Shown here: positions 16,129-24,836 of the stretch, piece after piece
Layout: each line of letters starts with the position of its first letter
How positions within the stretch are numbered: the stretch's first letter is position 1
NCBI GenBank assembly: GCA_963746465.1
Contig: CAVVAY010000010.1
Span: 1-57,554, forward strand
Source: CAVVAY01 sp963746465
GTDB lineage: Bacteria > Actinomycetota > Actinomycetes > JACCUZ01
DNA length: 57,554 bases
Reading direction: 5' to 3'
Position numbers and translations under genes: made by a program
Notes under the pieces: generated by a model
The model's database searches: none
Seen by the model: only the letters and a program-made list of their open reading frames with translations
Told to the model about the DNA's origin: nothing

Positions 16129-18165
16129 ATGACCCCCTCCCGTTCCCGCCTGCTGGCCGGCCTCGCCACCATGGCGACCGTCGGCCTGCTGGCCACCGGC
16201 CTCGGCGCACCCACCGCCTCGGCCGCCGGCCGCGACGCCCGCGACCAGGCCCGTGACGCCCTCGCCGCTCACCCCGCCGCGACCCGCACGAGCTCCGACG
16301 ACTCCTTCACCGCCCGCGGCAGCACCATCCGCGACAAGGACGGCAGCGCGCACGTGCGCTACGACCGCAGCTACCGCGGACTTCCGGTGCTCGGCGGCGA
16401 CGTCGTCGTGCACCTGGCCGAGGACGGCTCGTACGACGGCTCGTCGCTCACCCTCCAGCGCCCGCTGCAGCTCGACCCGGTCGCCAAGGTCTCGCGGGCC
16501 GACGCGGTGGCCACGGCGACCCGCGCGTTCGACGGCACCGTGTCGTCGACCGACGCCCGGCGGGTGGTGGACGCGATCGGCTCCCGGCCGGCGGCGGCCT
16601 GGGAGGTCACGCTGACCGGCGTACGGGCCGACCAGACGCCATCGGTGCTGCACGTCGTCGTCGACGGTGCGACCGGTGGCGTCCGCCGCTCGGCCGACGA
16701 GGTCCGCACCGGTACCGGCTACAGCAAGTACTCGGGCACGGTGGCCATCGCGACCTCCGGCAGTGCCGGCGCGTACAAGCTCAGCGACCCGACCCGTGGC
16801 GGCAACAACACCACCGACCTCGGTGGCTCGACCTTCGGCAACGGCACGCTGTTCAGCGACGCCGACGACCAGTGGGGCAACGGCTCGACCACCGACCGGG
16901 CGACAGCCGGGGTCGACGCGCACTACGGCTCCCAGGTCACCTTCGACTACTACAAGAACGTCCTGGGCCGGAACGGCATCTTCAACAACGGCACCGGCGT
17001 GCGCTCCAGGGTCCACTACGGCAACGGCTACAACAACGCCTTCTGGGACGGCAGCCAGATGACGTACGGCGACGGCAGCGGCAACACCCGCCCGCTCACC
17101 GAGCTGGACGTCGCCGGCCACGAGATGAGCCACGGCGTCACCGAGAACACCGCGAACCTCACCTACTCCGGCGAGTCCGGCGGCCTGAACGAGGCGACCA
17201 GCGACATCTTCGGCACCAGCGTCGAGTTCTACGCCAACAACGCCGCCGACATCGGCGACTACCTGATCGGCGAGAAGATCAACATCAACGGCGACGGCAC
17301 CCCGCTGCGCTACATGGACAAGCCGAGCAAGGACGGCGGCTCGGCGGACTGCTGGTACGCCGGCGTCGGCAACCTCGATGTTCACTACTCGTCCGGTCCG
17401 GGCAACCACGTCTTCTACCTGATGGCCGAGGGCAGCGGCGCCAAGACCATCAACGGCGTGAGCTACAACAGCCCGACCTGCAACGGCTCGACCGTGACCG
17501 GCATCGGCCGGGACGCCGCGGCCAAGATCTGGTACCGCGCGCTGAGCGTCTACATGACGTCGTCGACCAACTACGCCGGCGCGCGCACCGCGGCGGTGAA
17601 GGCGGCCACCGACCTCTACGGCGCCAGCAGCAGCCAGTGCGCCGGTGTCGCGAGCGCCTTCAGCGCCATCAACGTCGCCGGCACGACCTGCGGCACCACG
17701 CCGCCGCCGACCGGGGGCAACAAGATCGTCAACCCGGGCTTCGAGTCCGGTGCGGCCTCGTGGACCCAGACGTCCGGCGTTATCAGCAACGACCCGGCCC
17801 GGGCGCACGGTGGGTCGTGGCTCGGCTGGCTGGACGGCTACGGCACCACCCACACCGACACGCTGTCGCAGTCGGTGGCGATCCCGGCGGCCAGCAGCGC
17901 CACCCTGTCGCTCTGGCTGAGGGTCGCGACCAGCGAGTCGGGCACGACGCCCTACGACACTCTCAAGGTCCAGGTGGTCAGCGGTACGACGACCACGACC
18001 CTGGCGACCTACTCGAACGCCAACGCGTCGAGCGGGTACCTCCAGCGGAGCTTCTCCCTGTCGTCGTACGTCGGCAGGACGGTGACCATCAAGCTCGTCG
18101 GAGCGGAGGACAGCACGCTGGCCACCAGCTTCTTCGTCGACGACTTCTCACTCACCACCGCCTGA
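16129..18165 (+). CDS. Secreted thermolysin-like (M4) zinc metalloprotease
   Basis: A 678-residue pre-pro-enzyme that digests extracellular protein. A signal peptide occupies about residues 1-33 (hydrophobic core, ending TASAA). A propeptide with FTP/PepSY-like text follows (YRGLPVLGGDVVVHL). The catalytic domain has H331-E-M-S-H335 and the third zinc ligand E355 in GGLNEATSD, with the downstream histidine in HYSSGPGNHVFYL. About residues 530-678 form a separate beta-rich domain beginning IVNPGFESGAASW, of the carbohydrate-binding-like type often fused to secreted peptidases. It stands alone between guaB3 and the glyoxalase gene and is followed by a perfect terminator. Confidence 0.95.
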   Translation: MTPSRSRLLAGLATMATVGLLATGLGAPTASAAGRDARDQARDALAAHPAATRTSSDDSFTARGSTIRDKDGSAHVRYDRSYRGLPVLGGDVVVHLAEDGSYDGSSLTLQRPLQLDPVAKVSRADAVATATRAFDGTVSSTDARRVVDAIGSRPAAAWEVTLTGVRADQTPSVLHVVVDGATGGVRRSADEVRTGTGYSKYSGTVAIATSGSAGAYKLSDPTRGGNNTTDLGGSTFGNGTLFSDADDQWGNGSTTDRATAGVDAHYGSQVTFDYYKNVLGRNGIFNNGTGVRSRVHYGNGYNNAFWDGSQMTYGDGSGNTRPLTELDVAGHEMSHGVTENTANLTYSGESGGLNEATSDIFGTSVEFYANNAADIGDYLIGEKININGDGTPLRYMDKPSKDGGSADCWYAGVGNLDVHYSSGPGNHVFYLMAEGSGAKTINGVSYNSPTCNGSTVTGIGRDAAAKIWYRALSVYMTSSTNYAGARTAAVKAATDLYGASSSQCAGVASAFSAINVAGTTCGTTPPPTGGNKIVNPGFESGAASWTQTSGVISNDPARAHGGSWLGWLDGYGTTHTDTLSQSVAIPAASSATLSLWLRVATSESGTTPYDTLKVQVVSGTTTTTLATYSNANASSGYLQRSFSLSSYVGRTVTIKLVGAEDSTLATSFFVDDFSLTTA

Positions 18166-18185
18166 CGCACGGCCTGGCTCCATCC

Positions 18186-18221
18186 GCCGCCACCCTCGAC
18201 GGGCAGGTCGAGGGTGGCGGC
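18186..18221 (+). terminator. Terminator hairpin after the M4 metalloprotease gene
   Basis: Perfect 15-base stem: GCCGCCACCCTCGAC (18186-18200) pairs with GTCGAGGGTGGCGGC (18207-18221), with loop GGGCAG. It begins 21 bases after the stop codon. Confidence 0.85.
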
Positions 18222-18328
18222 GCCATGTCCGGTCCGAAAATGTTCTTCCGGTGATGTCGAGACGGCGCGGTCGGCTCCGACCTCGTGCTGGGAGCGTCAT
18301 CCGGACGCCGGCAAGGAGAGGACGAGTC

Positions 18329-18742
18329 ATGGACTGGAAGCTTGAGGTCGTCGTGGTCCCGGTCACCGATGTGGACCGGGCGAAGACCTTCTACGTGGAC
18401 ACCCTCGGGTTCCACCTGGACGCCGACACCCAACCGACCGAGACGCTGCGCGTCGTGCACATGACCCCGCCAGGGTCGGCGTGCTCGGTCGTCGTGGGGC
18501 CGACGGTCGTTCCCGCGGGCACCGACCTGTCCTCCGGGGCCAGGTTCCAGCTGGTGGTGACGGACCTGGCCGCAGCGCGGGCCCAGCTCGTCGAGCGCGG
18601 CGTGGACGCCACCGAGATCCAGCAGCTGGACCCGCGGGACGGCGGCTCGTTCGTCTTCTTCGCCGACCCGGACGGCAACGGCTGGGCGGTGCAGGAGATC
18701 CGCGCCCAGGTCGGCGCGACGCCCGACGTTACCGCCGGGTAA
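18329..18742 (+). CDS. VOC/glyoxalase-fold protein
   Basis: 137 residues with the paired beta-alpha-beta-beta-beta units of the vicinal-oxygen-chelate fold: LEVVVVPVTDVDRAKTFYVDTLGFHLD at the start and FQLVVTDLAAARAQLVERGV in the second half, ending FADPDGNGWAVQEI, where the last glutamate is a usual metal ligand. ATG 18329 is preceded by AGGAG. The substrate cannot be told from sequence; the superfamily includes glyoxalases, dioxygenases and resistance proteins. It is 9 bases upstream of the aldehyde dehydrogenase gene, but that gene seems to have its own promoter. Confidence 0.82.
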   Translation: MDWKLEVVVVPVTDVDRAKTFYVDTLGFHLDADTQPTETLRVVHMTPPGSACSVVVGPTVVPAGTDLSSGARFQLVVTDLAAARAQLVERGVDATEIQQLDPRDGGSFVFFADPDGNGWAVQEIRAQVGATPDVTAG

Positions 18743-18745
18743 CCT
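18740..18745 (+). promoter_or_regulatory. -10 hexamer TAACCT for a leaderless aldehyde dehydrogenase transcript
   Basis: TAACCT overlaps the glyoxalase stop codon and ends 6 bases before the ATG at 18752, with no Shine-Dalgarno sequence between. It fits the leaderless pattern seen at several other genes here. Confidence 0.4.
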
Positions 18746-18751
18746 CGGGCC

Positions 18752-20293
18752 ATGGGCCTGCTCGCCGAGCACAGGGAGCTGACCGCGTCCGTCGTCGCCG
18801 GAGCCGACGCGCTCCGGACGACGACGTACGCGCCCTTCACCGGTGAGCCGCTCGCCGATCTGCCGGCCTCCACCCCGGCCGACGTCGACCGCGCCTACGC
18901 CGCGGCGCGGGCGGCCCAGGAGCGGTGGGCCTGGGTGTCGCTGGGGGACCGTACGGCAGTGTTCCTGCGACTGCACGACCTGCTGCTGGACCGGCAGGCC
19001 GAGGTGCTCGACCTCGTGCAGCTCGAGACCGGCAAGGCACGTCGGCACGCGCTCGAGGAGCTGGTCGACGTGGCGCTGACGGCGCGGCACTACGCGCGCA
19101 GCGCCCGGCGCTACCTGGCCCCGGTCCGGCACACCGGCATCGTCCCGGTGCTGTCCTCGGCGCACGAGCTGCGGCACCCCAAGGGTGTGGTCGGTGTCGT
19201 GTCGCCGTGGAACTACCCGTTGACCCTGGCGATCAGCGACTCGATCCCGGCGTTCCTCGCCGGCAACGCCGTGGTGCACAAGCCGGACACTCAGACAGCG
19301 CTGACCGCACTCTGGATCCGGGCGCTGGCCATCGAGGCCGGGCTGCCCGCCGACCTGTGGCAGGTGGTCGTCGGCGACGGCCCGGTGGTGGGCCGGGCGG
19401 TGGTCGACGGCGGCGACTTCGTCTGCTTCACCGGCTCGACGCCGGTCGGCCGCGAGGTGGCCGAGCGGTGCGCCAGCCGGCTGGTGGGCTGCTCGCTCGA
19501 GCTCGGCGGCAAGAACCCGATGCTGGTGCTCGGCGACGCCGACCTGGACCGGGCCGCGGAGGGGGCGGTGCGCGACTGCTTCAGCAACGCGGGACAGCTG
19601 TGCATCTCGATGGAGCGGCTGTACGCCGTCGACAGCGTGCACGACGCGTTCCTCGACCGGTTCCTCGAGCGGGTCCGGGGGCTCCGCCTGGGCAGCGAGC
19701 TCGGCTACCGGCCGGACATGGGCTCGCTGATCTCGGGCCGCCAGCTCGAGCGGGTCCAGGCGCACGTCGAGGACGCAGTCGCCAAGGGCGCCACGGTGCT
19801 GACCGGTGGCCGCGCCCGGCCCGATCTCGGGCCCTATTTCTACGAGCCCACGGTGCTGACCGGAGTCACCGAGGACATGGCGCTGTGCCGTGAGGAGACC
19901 TTCGGCCCGGTGGTGGCGGTGCGAGCAGTCCGGGACGAGGACGAAGCCGTGGCCCTGGCCAACGACTCCGCCTTCGGTCTCAACGCGTCGGTGTGGTCCC
20001 GGGACGTGCGCCGGGCCCGGGCGGTCGCGGCGCGCATCCGCACCGGGACCGTGAGCATCAACGAGACCTACGCCGCGGTGTGGGGCGCCATCCGGTCACC
20101 GATGGGCGGCGTCAAGGACTCCGGGCTCGGCCGGCGGCACGGCCGCGACGGCATCCTGAAGTACACCGAGCCGCAGACCGTCGCGGTGCAGCGGCTGCAC
20201 GGGTTCTCGCCGCCGCCGTCGATGTCATGGGACACCTGGGCGCGCGGCTTCTCGGTATCGCTGCGCGCGCTCAAGGCGCTCCGCCGCAGATGA
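18752..20293 (+). CDS. Succinate-semialdehyde dehydrogenase-type aldehyde dehydrogenase
   Basis: A 513-residue NAD(P)+-dependent aldehyde dehydrogenase that oxidises an aldehyde to the acid. PWNYPLTLAISDSIPAFLAGNAVVHKPD is the cofactor segment, E250 in LELGGKNP is the general base, and C284 in NAGQLCISMERL is the nucleophile. The closest remembered relatives are actinobacterial succinic semialdehyde dehydrogenases. Its stop overlaps the GMC oxidoreductase start (ATGA), and that gene in turn overlaps the SDR gene, so the three form one translationally coupled oxidation module. The natural substrate may therefore be an alcohol-derived aldehyde rather than succinate semialdehyde. Confidence 0.88.
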   Translation: MGLLAEHRELTASVVAGADALRTTTYAPFTGEPLADLPASTPADVDRAYAAARAAQERWAWVSLGDRTAVFLRLHDLLLDRQAEVLDLVQLETGKARRHALEELVDVALTARHYARSARRYLAPVRHTGIVPVLSSAHELRHPKGVVGVVSPWNYPLTLAISDSIPAFLAGNAVVHKPDTQTALTALWIRALAIEAGLPADLWQVVVGDGPVVGRAVVDGGDFVCFTGSTPVGREVAERCASRLVGCSLELGGKNPMLVLGDADLDRAAEGAVRDCFSNAGQLCISMERLYAVDSVHDAFLDRFLERVRGLRLGSELGYRPDMGSLISGRQLERVQAHVEDAVAKGATVLTGGRARPDLGPYFYEPTVLTGVTEDMALCREETFGPVVAVRAVRDEDEAVALANDSAFGLNASVWSRDVRRARAVAARIRTGTVSINETYAAVWGAIRSPMGGVKDSGLGRRHGRDGILKYTEPQTVAVQRLHGFSPPPSMSWDTWARGFSVSLRALKALRRR

Positions 20294-21954
20294 GCCGGCC
20301 CGACTACGACGTCGCGGTCGTCGGCTCGGGGTTCGGCGGGTCGGTCAGTGCGCTACGGCTGGCCGAGAAGGGCTACCGGGTGCTCGTCGTGGAGGCCGGC
20401 CGACGGTTCGCCGACGACGAGTTCGCGCGCACGTCGTGGGACCTGCGGCGTTGGCTGTGGGCGCCCCGGCTGGGCTGCTTCGGCATCCAGCGGATCCACC
20501 GGCTGCCCGACGTCACGATCCTGGCCGGAGCCGGGGTCGGGGGCGGCTCGCTGGTCTACGCCAACACCCTCTACCGGCCGGACGAGGCGTTCTACGACGA
20601 CCCCCAGTGGCGCGGCATCACCGACTGGCGCTCCGAGCTGGCACCGGCGTACGACCTGGCGAGCCGGATGCTGGGCGTCACCCAGAACCCGACCACCACG
20701 CCGTCCGACGTTGCGATGAGCACCGTCGCCGAGCAGATGGGCGTCGGCCACACCTTCACCCTCACGCCGGTCGCGGTGTTCTTCGGCGACGCACCGGGGC
20801 GGACCGTGCCCGACCCCTACTTCGGGGGGGCCGGCCCGGAACGCACGGGGTGCATCCAGTGCGGTGAGTGCATGACCGGCTGCCGGCACGGCGCGAAGAA
20901 CACCCTCGTGAAGAACTACCTGCACCTCGCCGAGCAGCTGGGGGTGGAGGTCCGGCCGCTCACGACGGTGTCCGGCCTGCGCGAGGTGCCCGGCGGGTGG
21001 CAGGTCGAGACCGAACGCAGCGGCGCCTGGTTCCCGCGGCGCAGCCGGGGGACGGTCACCGCCGGCCAGGTGGTGCTCGCCGCCGGCACCTGGGGGACCC
21101 AGCGGCTCCTGCACCGGATGCGCGGCACCGGTCGGCTGACGCACCTCTCGCCACGGCTCGGAGAGCTGACCCGCACCAACTCGGAGTCGCTGGTGGGCGC
21201 GCTGTCGCGGCGCCGCGACGTCGACTTCACCCGCGGCGTGGCGATCACGTCGTCCTTCCGTCCGGCGCCGGACACCCACGTCGAACCGGTGCGCTACGGG
21301 CACGGCTCGAACGCCATGGGGCTGCTCTCGGTCACCCTCACCGACGGCGACGGGCCGCGGCCGAGATGGGTGACCTGGGTGCACGACCAGGTGCGTGACC
21401 CGCGCGCCTTCCTGCGCACCCTGACCGTCCGGCGCTGGTCGGAGCGCACGATCATCGCGCTGGTCATGCAGTCGATCGACAACTCCCTGGTCGTCTCGGG
21501 CCGACGGCGACTCGGCCGGTGGGGCCTGACCAGCCGGCAGGGACACGGCGTGGACAACCCGACCTGGATCCCCGCCGGCAACGAGGTCGTCCGCCGGCTC
21601 GCCGACGTGATCGACGGCGACCCCGGGGGCAACGCGGCCGACCTGCTCGGCTCCACGCTGACGGCGCACTTCCTGGGCGGCTGCCCGATCGGGGCGGACG
21701 CCGAGAGTGGTGTCGTCGACGGCTGGCACCGGGTGTTCGGCCACCCGGGGCTGCACGTCGTCGACGGTGCCGCCGTGTCGGCGAACCTGGGCGCCAACCC
21801 GTCCCTCACCATCACCGCGCAGGCCGAGCGGGCCATGTCCTTCTGGCCGGTCCAGGGCGACGCCGACCCGCGGCCGTCGCTGGGCTCGCCGTACCGCCGG
21901 GTTCCTGCCGTGCCGGCGTCGAACCCGGCCGTGCCGGGCATGACCCTCTCGTGA
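20290..21954 (+). CDS. GMC-family FAD oxidoreductase (ChoD-like) with ferredoxin-like cysteine cluster
   Basis: A 554-residue flavoprotein. The FAD-binding Rossmann motif GSGFGG is at residues 12-17, followed by LVVEAG; the C-terminal GMC signature is GAAVSANLGANPSLTITAQAERA. It resembles mycobacterial ChoD, which lies at the same place downstream of guaB3. Four cysteines, C188-x2-C191-x2-C194-x3-C198, lie in a CIQCGECMTGC segment, the spacing of an iron-sulfur cluster site. This segment is, from memory, conserved in this subfamily. The start overlaps the dehydrogenase stop (ATGA) and the end overlaps the SDR start (GTGA). The alcohol or sterol substrate is not known. Confidence 0.87.
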   Translation: MSRPDYDVAVVGSGFGGSVSALRLAEKGYRVLVVEAGRRFADDEFARTSWDLRRWLWAPRLGCFGIQRIHRLPDVTILAGAGVGGGSLVYANTLYRPDEAFYDDPQWRGITDWRSELAPAYDLASRMLGVTQNPTTTPSDVAMSTVAEQMGVGHTFTLTPVAVFFGDAPGRTVPDPYFGGAGPERTGCIQCGECMTGCRHGAKNTLVKNYLHLAEQLGVEVRPLTTVSGLREVPGGWQVETERSGAWFPRRSRGTVTAGQVVLAAGTWGTQRLLHRMRGTGRLTHLSPRLGELTRTNSESLVGALSRRRDVDFTRGVAITSSFRPAPDTHVEPVRYGHGSNAMGLLSVTLTDGDGPRPRWVTWVHDQVRDPRAFLRTLTVRRWSERTIIALVMQSIDNSLVVSGRRRLGRWGLTSRQGHGVDNPTWIPAGNEVVRRLADVIDGDPGGNAADLLGSTLTAHFLGGCPIGADAESGVVDGWHRVFGHPGLHVVDGAAVSANLGANPSLTITAQAERAMSFWPVQGDADPRPSLGSPYRRVPAVPASNPAVPGMTLS

Positions 21955-22904
21955 AGATCTTCCCGGGCTGGACCGCGGCCGACATCCCTGACCTCACCGG
22001 TCGCCGTGCCGTGGTCACCGGGGCCAGCTCGGGCCTCGGCCTCGAGACCGCCCGGGCGCTCGCGGCACACGGGGCGGACGTGGTGATGACCTCCCGCGAC
22101 CCGGGCAGGGCAGAGCAGGCGGTACGCCGGGTGCTGACCGACGTCCCGCACGCCTCGGTGCGACCGGCCGAGCTCGACCTGGCGGACCTGGCTTCGGTGC
22201 GCGCCCTCGCAGCGGACCTGGGTCAGGAGCCGCTGGACCTGCTCGTCAACAACGCCGGGGTGATGGCCGTCCCGCCCCGGCACACCGCCGACGGCTTCGA
22301 GCTGCAGATGGGCACCAACCACCTCGGGCACTTCGCACTCACCGGCCTGCTGCTGCCGGCCCTGCTGGCCCGGCCCGGGGCGCGCGTGGTGACGGTCAGC
22401 AGCTTCCTGCACTGGTTCGGCTCGCTGGACCTCGGCGACCTGATGAGCGAGCGGTCCTACGACCCTTGGCGGGCCTACTGCGGCTCGAAGCTGGCGAACC
22501 TGCTGTTCGTCCGTGAGCTCGACACCCGGGCCCGACTGGTGGGTGCCGACCTGGTCAGCGTCGGCGCGCACCCCGGCTACGCCCGGACCAACCTGGTGGC
22601 GGCCGGACCGGCCGCCGGTCGGCGGATCACCGGTGCTGTCCTGCGGGCCGGGACCGCACTGGCCGGGCAGAGCGCTCGCTCCGGTGCGCTTCCGCAGCTC
22701 CGGGCCGCGACCGACCCGGGGGTCCGAGGCGGCGAGTACTTCGGGCCGCGCGGGCCCGGCGAGCAGCGTGGGCTACCCACGCGGGTGCGTCCCAGTGCGA
22801 ACGCGCGCGACGACCGGGCCGCGGGGCTGCTCTGGGCGGAGTCGGAACGCCTCACCGGCGTGACGTTCGACGCGCTCCACGGCGCGGGGCAGCCCGCGAG
22901 TTAG
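21951..22904 (+). CDS. Short-chain dehydrogenase/reductase
   Basis: A 317-residue NAD(P)(H)-dependent oxidoreductase. The dinucleotide-binding motif TGASSGLG is at residues 23-30, NNAG and VTVSS follow, and the catalytic pair is in YCGSK (Y-x3-K). The overall text (GTNHLGHFALTGLLLPALL) matches the retinol-dehydrogenase-like/WWOX-like SDRs. It is the last gene of the coupled aldehyde dehydrogenase-GMC-SDR operon and probably handles a related alcohol/ketone step. The neighbouring ABC exporter gene converges on it after an 81-base spacer with no clear terminator. Confidence 0.88.
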   Translation: MKIFPGWTAADIPDLTGRRAVVTGASSGLGLETARALAAHGADVVMTSRDPGRAEQAVRRVLTDVPHASVRPAELDLADLASVRALAADLGQEPLDLLVNNAGVMAVPPRHTADGFELQMGTNHLGHFALTGLLLPALLARPGARVVTVSSFLHWFGSLDLGDLMSERSYDPWRAYCGSKLANLLFVRELDTRARLVGADLVSVGAHPGYARTNLVAAGPAAGRRITGAVLRAGTALAGQSARSGALPQLRAATDPGVRGGEYFGPRGPGEQRGLPTRVRPSANARDDRAAGLLWAESERLTGVTFDALHGAGQPAS

Positions 22905-22985
22905 GCGGAGGCCGGCTCCCCTGCTCCGATCACCGGCCCCCGCCCGTCGTGGTTCGGCGCCGCCGCCCAGCCGGATTGGCCCGGA

Positions 22986-24836
22986 TCAGTGCGCGGAGGC
23001 GGCCGGGTCGGCCGCGTCGCTGCGCCAGGACGCCCACAGGGCCGCGTAGGCACCCCGGGCGGCGATCAGCTCGTCGTGGCTGCCGAGCTCGCTGATCCGG
23101 CCGTCCTCCACGACGGCGACCCGGTCGGCGTCGTGCGCGGTGTGCAGCCGGTGGGCGATGGCGACCACGGTCCGGCCGTGCAGGACGGCGGCCAGCGACC
23201 GCTCGAGGTGGCGGGCAGCCCGCGGGTCGAGCAGGGAGGTCGCCTCGTCCAGCACCAGGGTGTGCGGGTCGGCCAGCACCAGCCGCGCCAGCGCCAGCTG
23301 CTGGGCCTGCGCCGGCGTGATGGGGCGGCCACCGGACCCGACCTCGGTGGCGAGGCCGTCCGGCAGGGCGAGCACCCAGCCCAGCGCGTCCACCGCCTCC
23401 AGCGCCGAGCGCAGGTCGCCCTCGTCGGCACCCGGCCGGGCGAGCAGGAGGTTCTCGGCGACCGAGCCGACGAACACGTGGTGCTCCTGGGTCACCAGGA
23501 CGACGTGCTTGCGCAGGTCGTCCAGCGGCAGCTCGACCAGCGGCACGTCGCCCACCGTCACGCGGCCGGTGCGCGGCGGGTGCACCCCGGCCAGCAGGCG
23601 GCCCAGGGTGGACTTGCCGGCTCCGGACGGGCCGACGACGGCGAGCCGCTCGCCGGGGCGCAGGTCGAGGTCCACGCCGTGCAGCACGTCCCGGTCCTTC
23701 CGGTAGGCGAACCGGACGTCGTGCACCTCGACGTGCTCGTCGTCCGGGACTGCGCTGCCCTGCTCACGGTCCGGCGGCACCAGCTCGACCCCGAGGATGC
23801 GCGCCAGGGCAGTGGCCCCGACCTGGACCTCGTCCAGCCAGGACACCAGGCGGTCGACGGGGTCGACCATCTGCACGGCGTACAGCGTCACCGCCGTGAC
23901 CTGACCCAGCGTGGCGCTGCCGTTGGAGACCAGCCAGCCGCCCCAGACCAGGCTCAGCGAGATCGGGATCGCGTAGGCGAGCTCCATGGTCGGGAAGAAC
24001 AGGGTGCGCAGCCGCAACGTGTAGCGCTCGGCCGCGAAGGCGTCTCCGAGGTCCTCCTCGAGACGGCGGATCCGCCGCGGGCCCAGGCCCAGCGCCTCGA
24101 CGGTGCGTGCCCCGTCCACGGTCTCGGCGAGCGAGCCGTTGAAGGCCGCGTAGCACTCGCGCTCGGCCAGGTAGCCCTCGGGTGCGCGCCGCAGGTACCA
24201 CCGCGTCCCGGCGAAGATCAACGGGCCGCCGGCAAGCAGCGGGAGTGCGACCAGGGGTCCGGTGAGGAACGCGGCCAGGACGGTCAGCACGACCGTCAGC
24301 GACGCGACGAGGACCTCGGGGACGGCGAACCGCACGGTGCGGGCCAGCGCCTCGACGTCGCCGGTGCTGCGGGTCACCAGGTCGCCGGTGCCGGCCCGCT
24401 CGACGGTCGACAACGGCAGCGACAGCACCCGCTCCAGGAACCGCTCGCGCAGCCGGGCGAACACCGACTCGGCCAGCACGAAGGCGGACCGCCGGGCGAA
24501 CCAGGTGAGCAGGGTCTGGGCGAGCAGTGCCGCGCCCAGCAGCAGTGCGAGCCGGTCGATGTGCCCCGTGCCCGTGCCCTCGCGGACCGACTGCACCATG
24601 TCGCCGAGCAGCCGCGGCCCGGCCAGCCCCGCGAGGGCGGCGAGCCCGTTCAGGGCCAGCATCCAGGTCAGCGGCCGGCGGTGGTCGGCCATCAACAGCT
24701 TGGCCTGCTCGCGGACCTGGGCGGTGTTCGCGACCGGGAGGGTGGCGGTCGGCAGCCTGCGGCGCAGCGGCGGCCCAGTCTTTCGGGGCCCCCGCGGGAT
24801 CAGGAGCGCAGCGAGTGATCTCGTGGGGATACTCAT
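22986..24836 (-). CDS. ABC exporter half-transporter with degenerate signature motif
   Basis: 616 residues: a six-helix membrane domain (about 50-340) followed by an ATPase domain. Walker A (VGPSGAGKST, near 400-409), Walker B (TLVLDEATSLLD) and the H-loop (AIAHRL) are intact, but the signature motif LSGGQ reads ITPAQ. It starts ATG 24836, overlapping the stop of its upstream partner by 4 bases (ATGA), so the two make a heterodimer. With the partner's intact FSGGQ, its Walker motifs form the one competent ATP site. The cargo could be lipid, peptide or drug and cannot be told. Confidence 0.88.
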   Translation of the reverse strand: MSIPTRSLAALLIPRGPRKTGPPLRRRLPTATLPVANTAQVREQAKLLMADHRRPLTWMLALNGLAALAGLAGPRLLGDMVQSVREGTGTGHIDRLALLLGAALLAQTLLTWFARRSAFVLAESVFARLRERFLERVLSLPLSTVERAGTGDLVTRSTGDVEALARTVRFAVPEVLVASLTVVLTVLAAFLTGPLVALPLLAGGPLIFAGTRWYLRRAPEGYLAERECYAAFNGSLAETVDGARTVEALGLGPRRIRRLEEDLGDAFAAERYTLRLRTLFFPTMELAYAIPISLSLVWGGWLVSNGSATLGQVTAVTLYAVQMVDPVDRLVSWLDEVQVGATALARILGVELVPPDREQGSAVPDDEHVEVHDVRFAYRKDRDVLHGVDLDLRPGERLAVVGPSGAGKSTLGRLLAGVHPPRTGRVTVGDVPLVELPLDDLRKHVVLVTQEHHVFVGSVAENLLLARPGADEGDLRSALEAVDALGWVLALPDGLATEVGSGGRPITPAQAQQLALARLVLADPHTLVLDEATSLLDPRAARHLERSLAAVLHGRTVVAIAHRLHTAHDADRVAVVEDGRISELGSHDELIAARGAYAALWASWRSDAADPAASAH

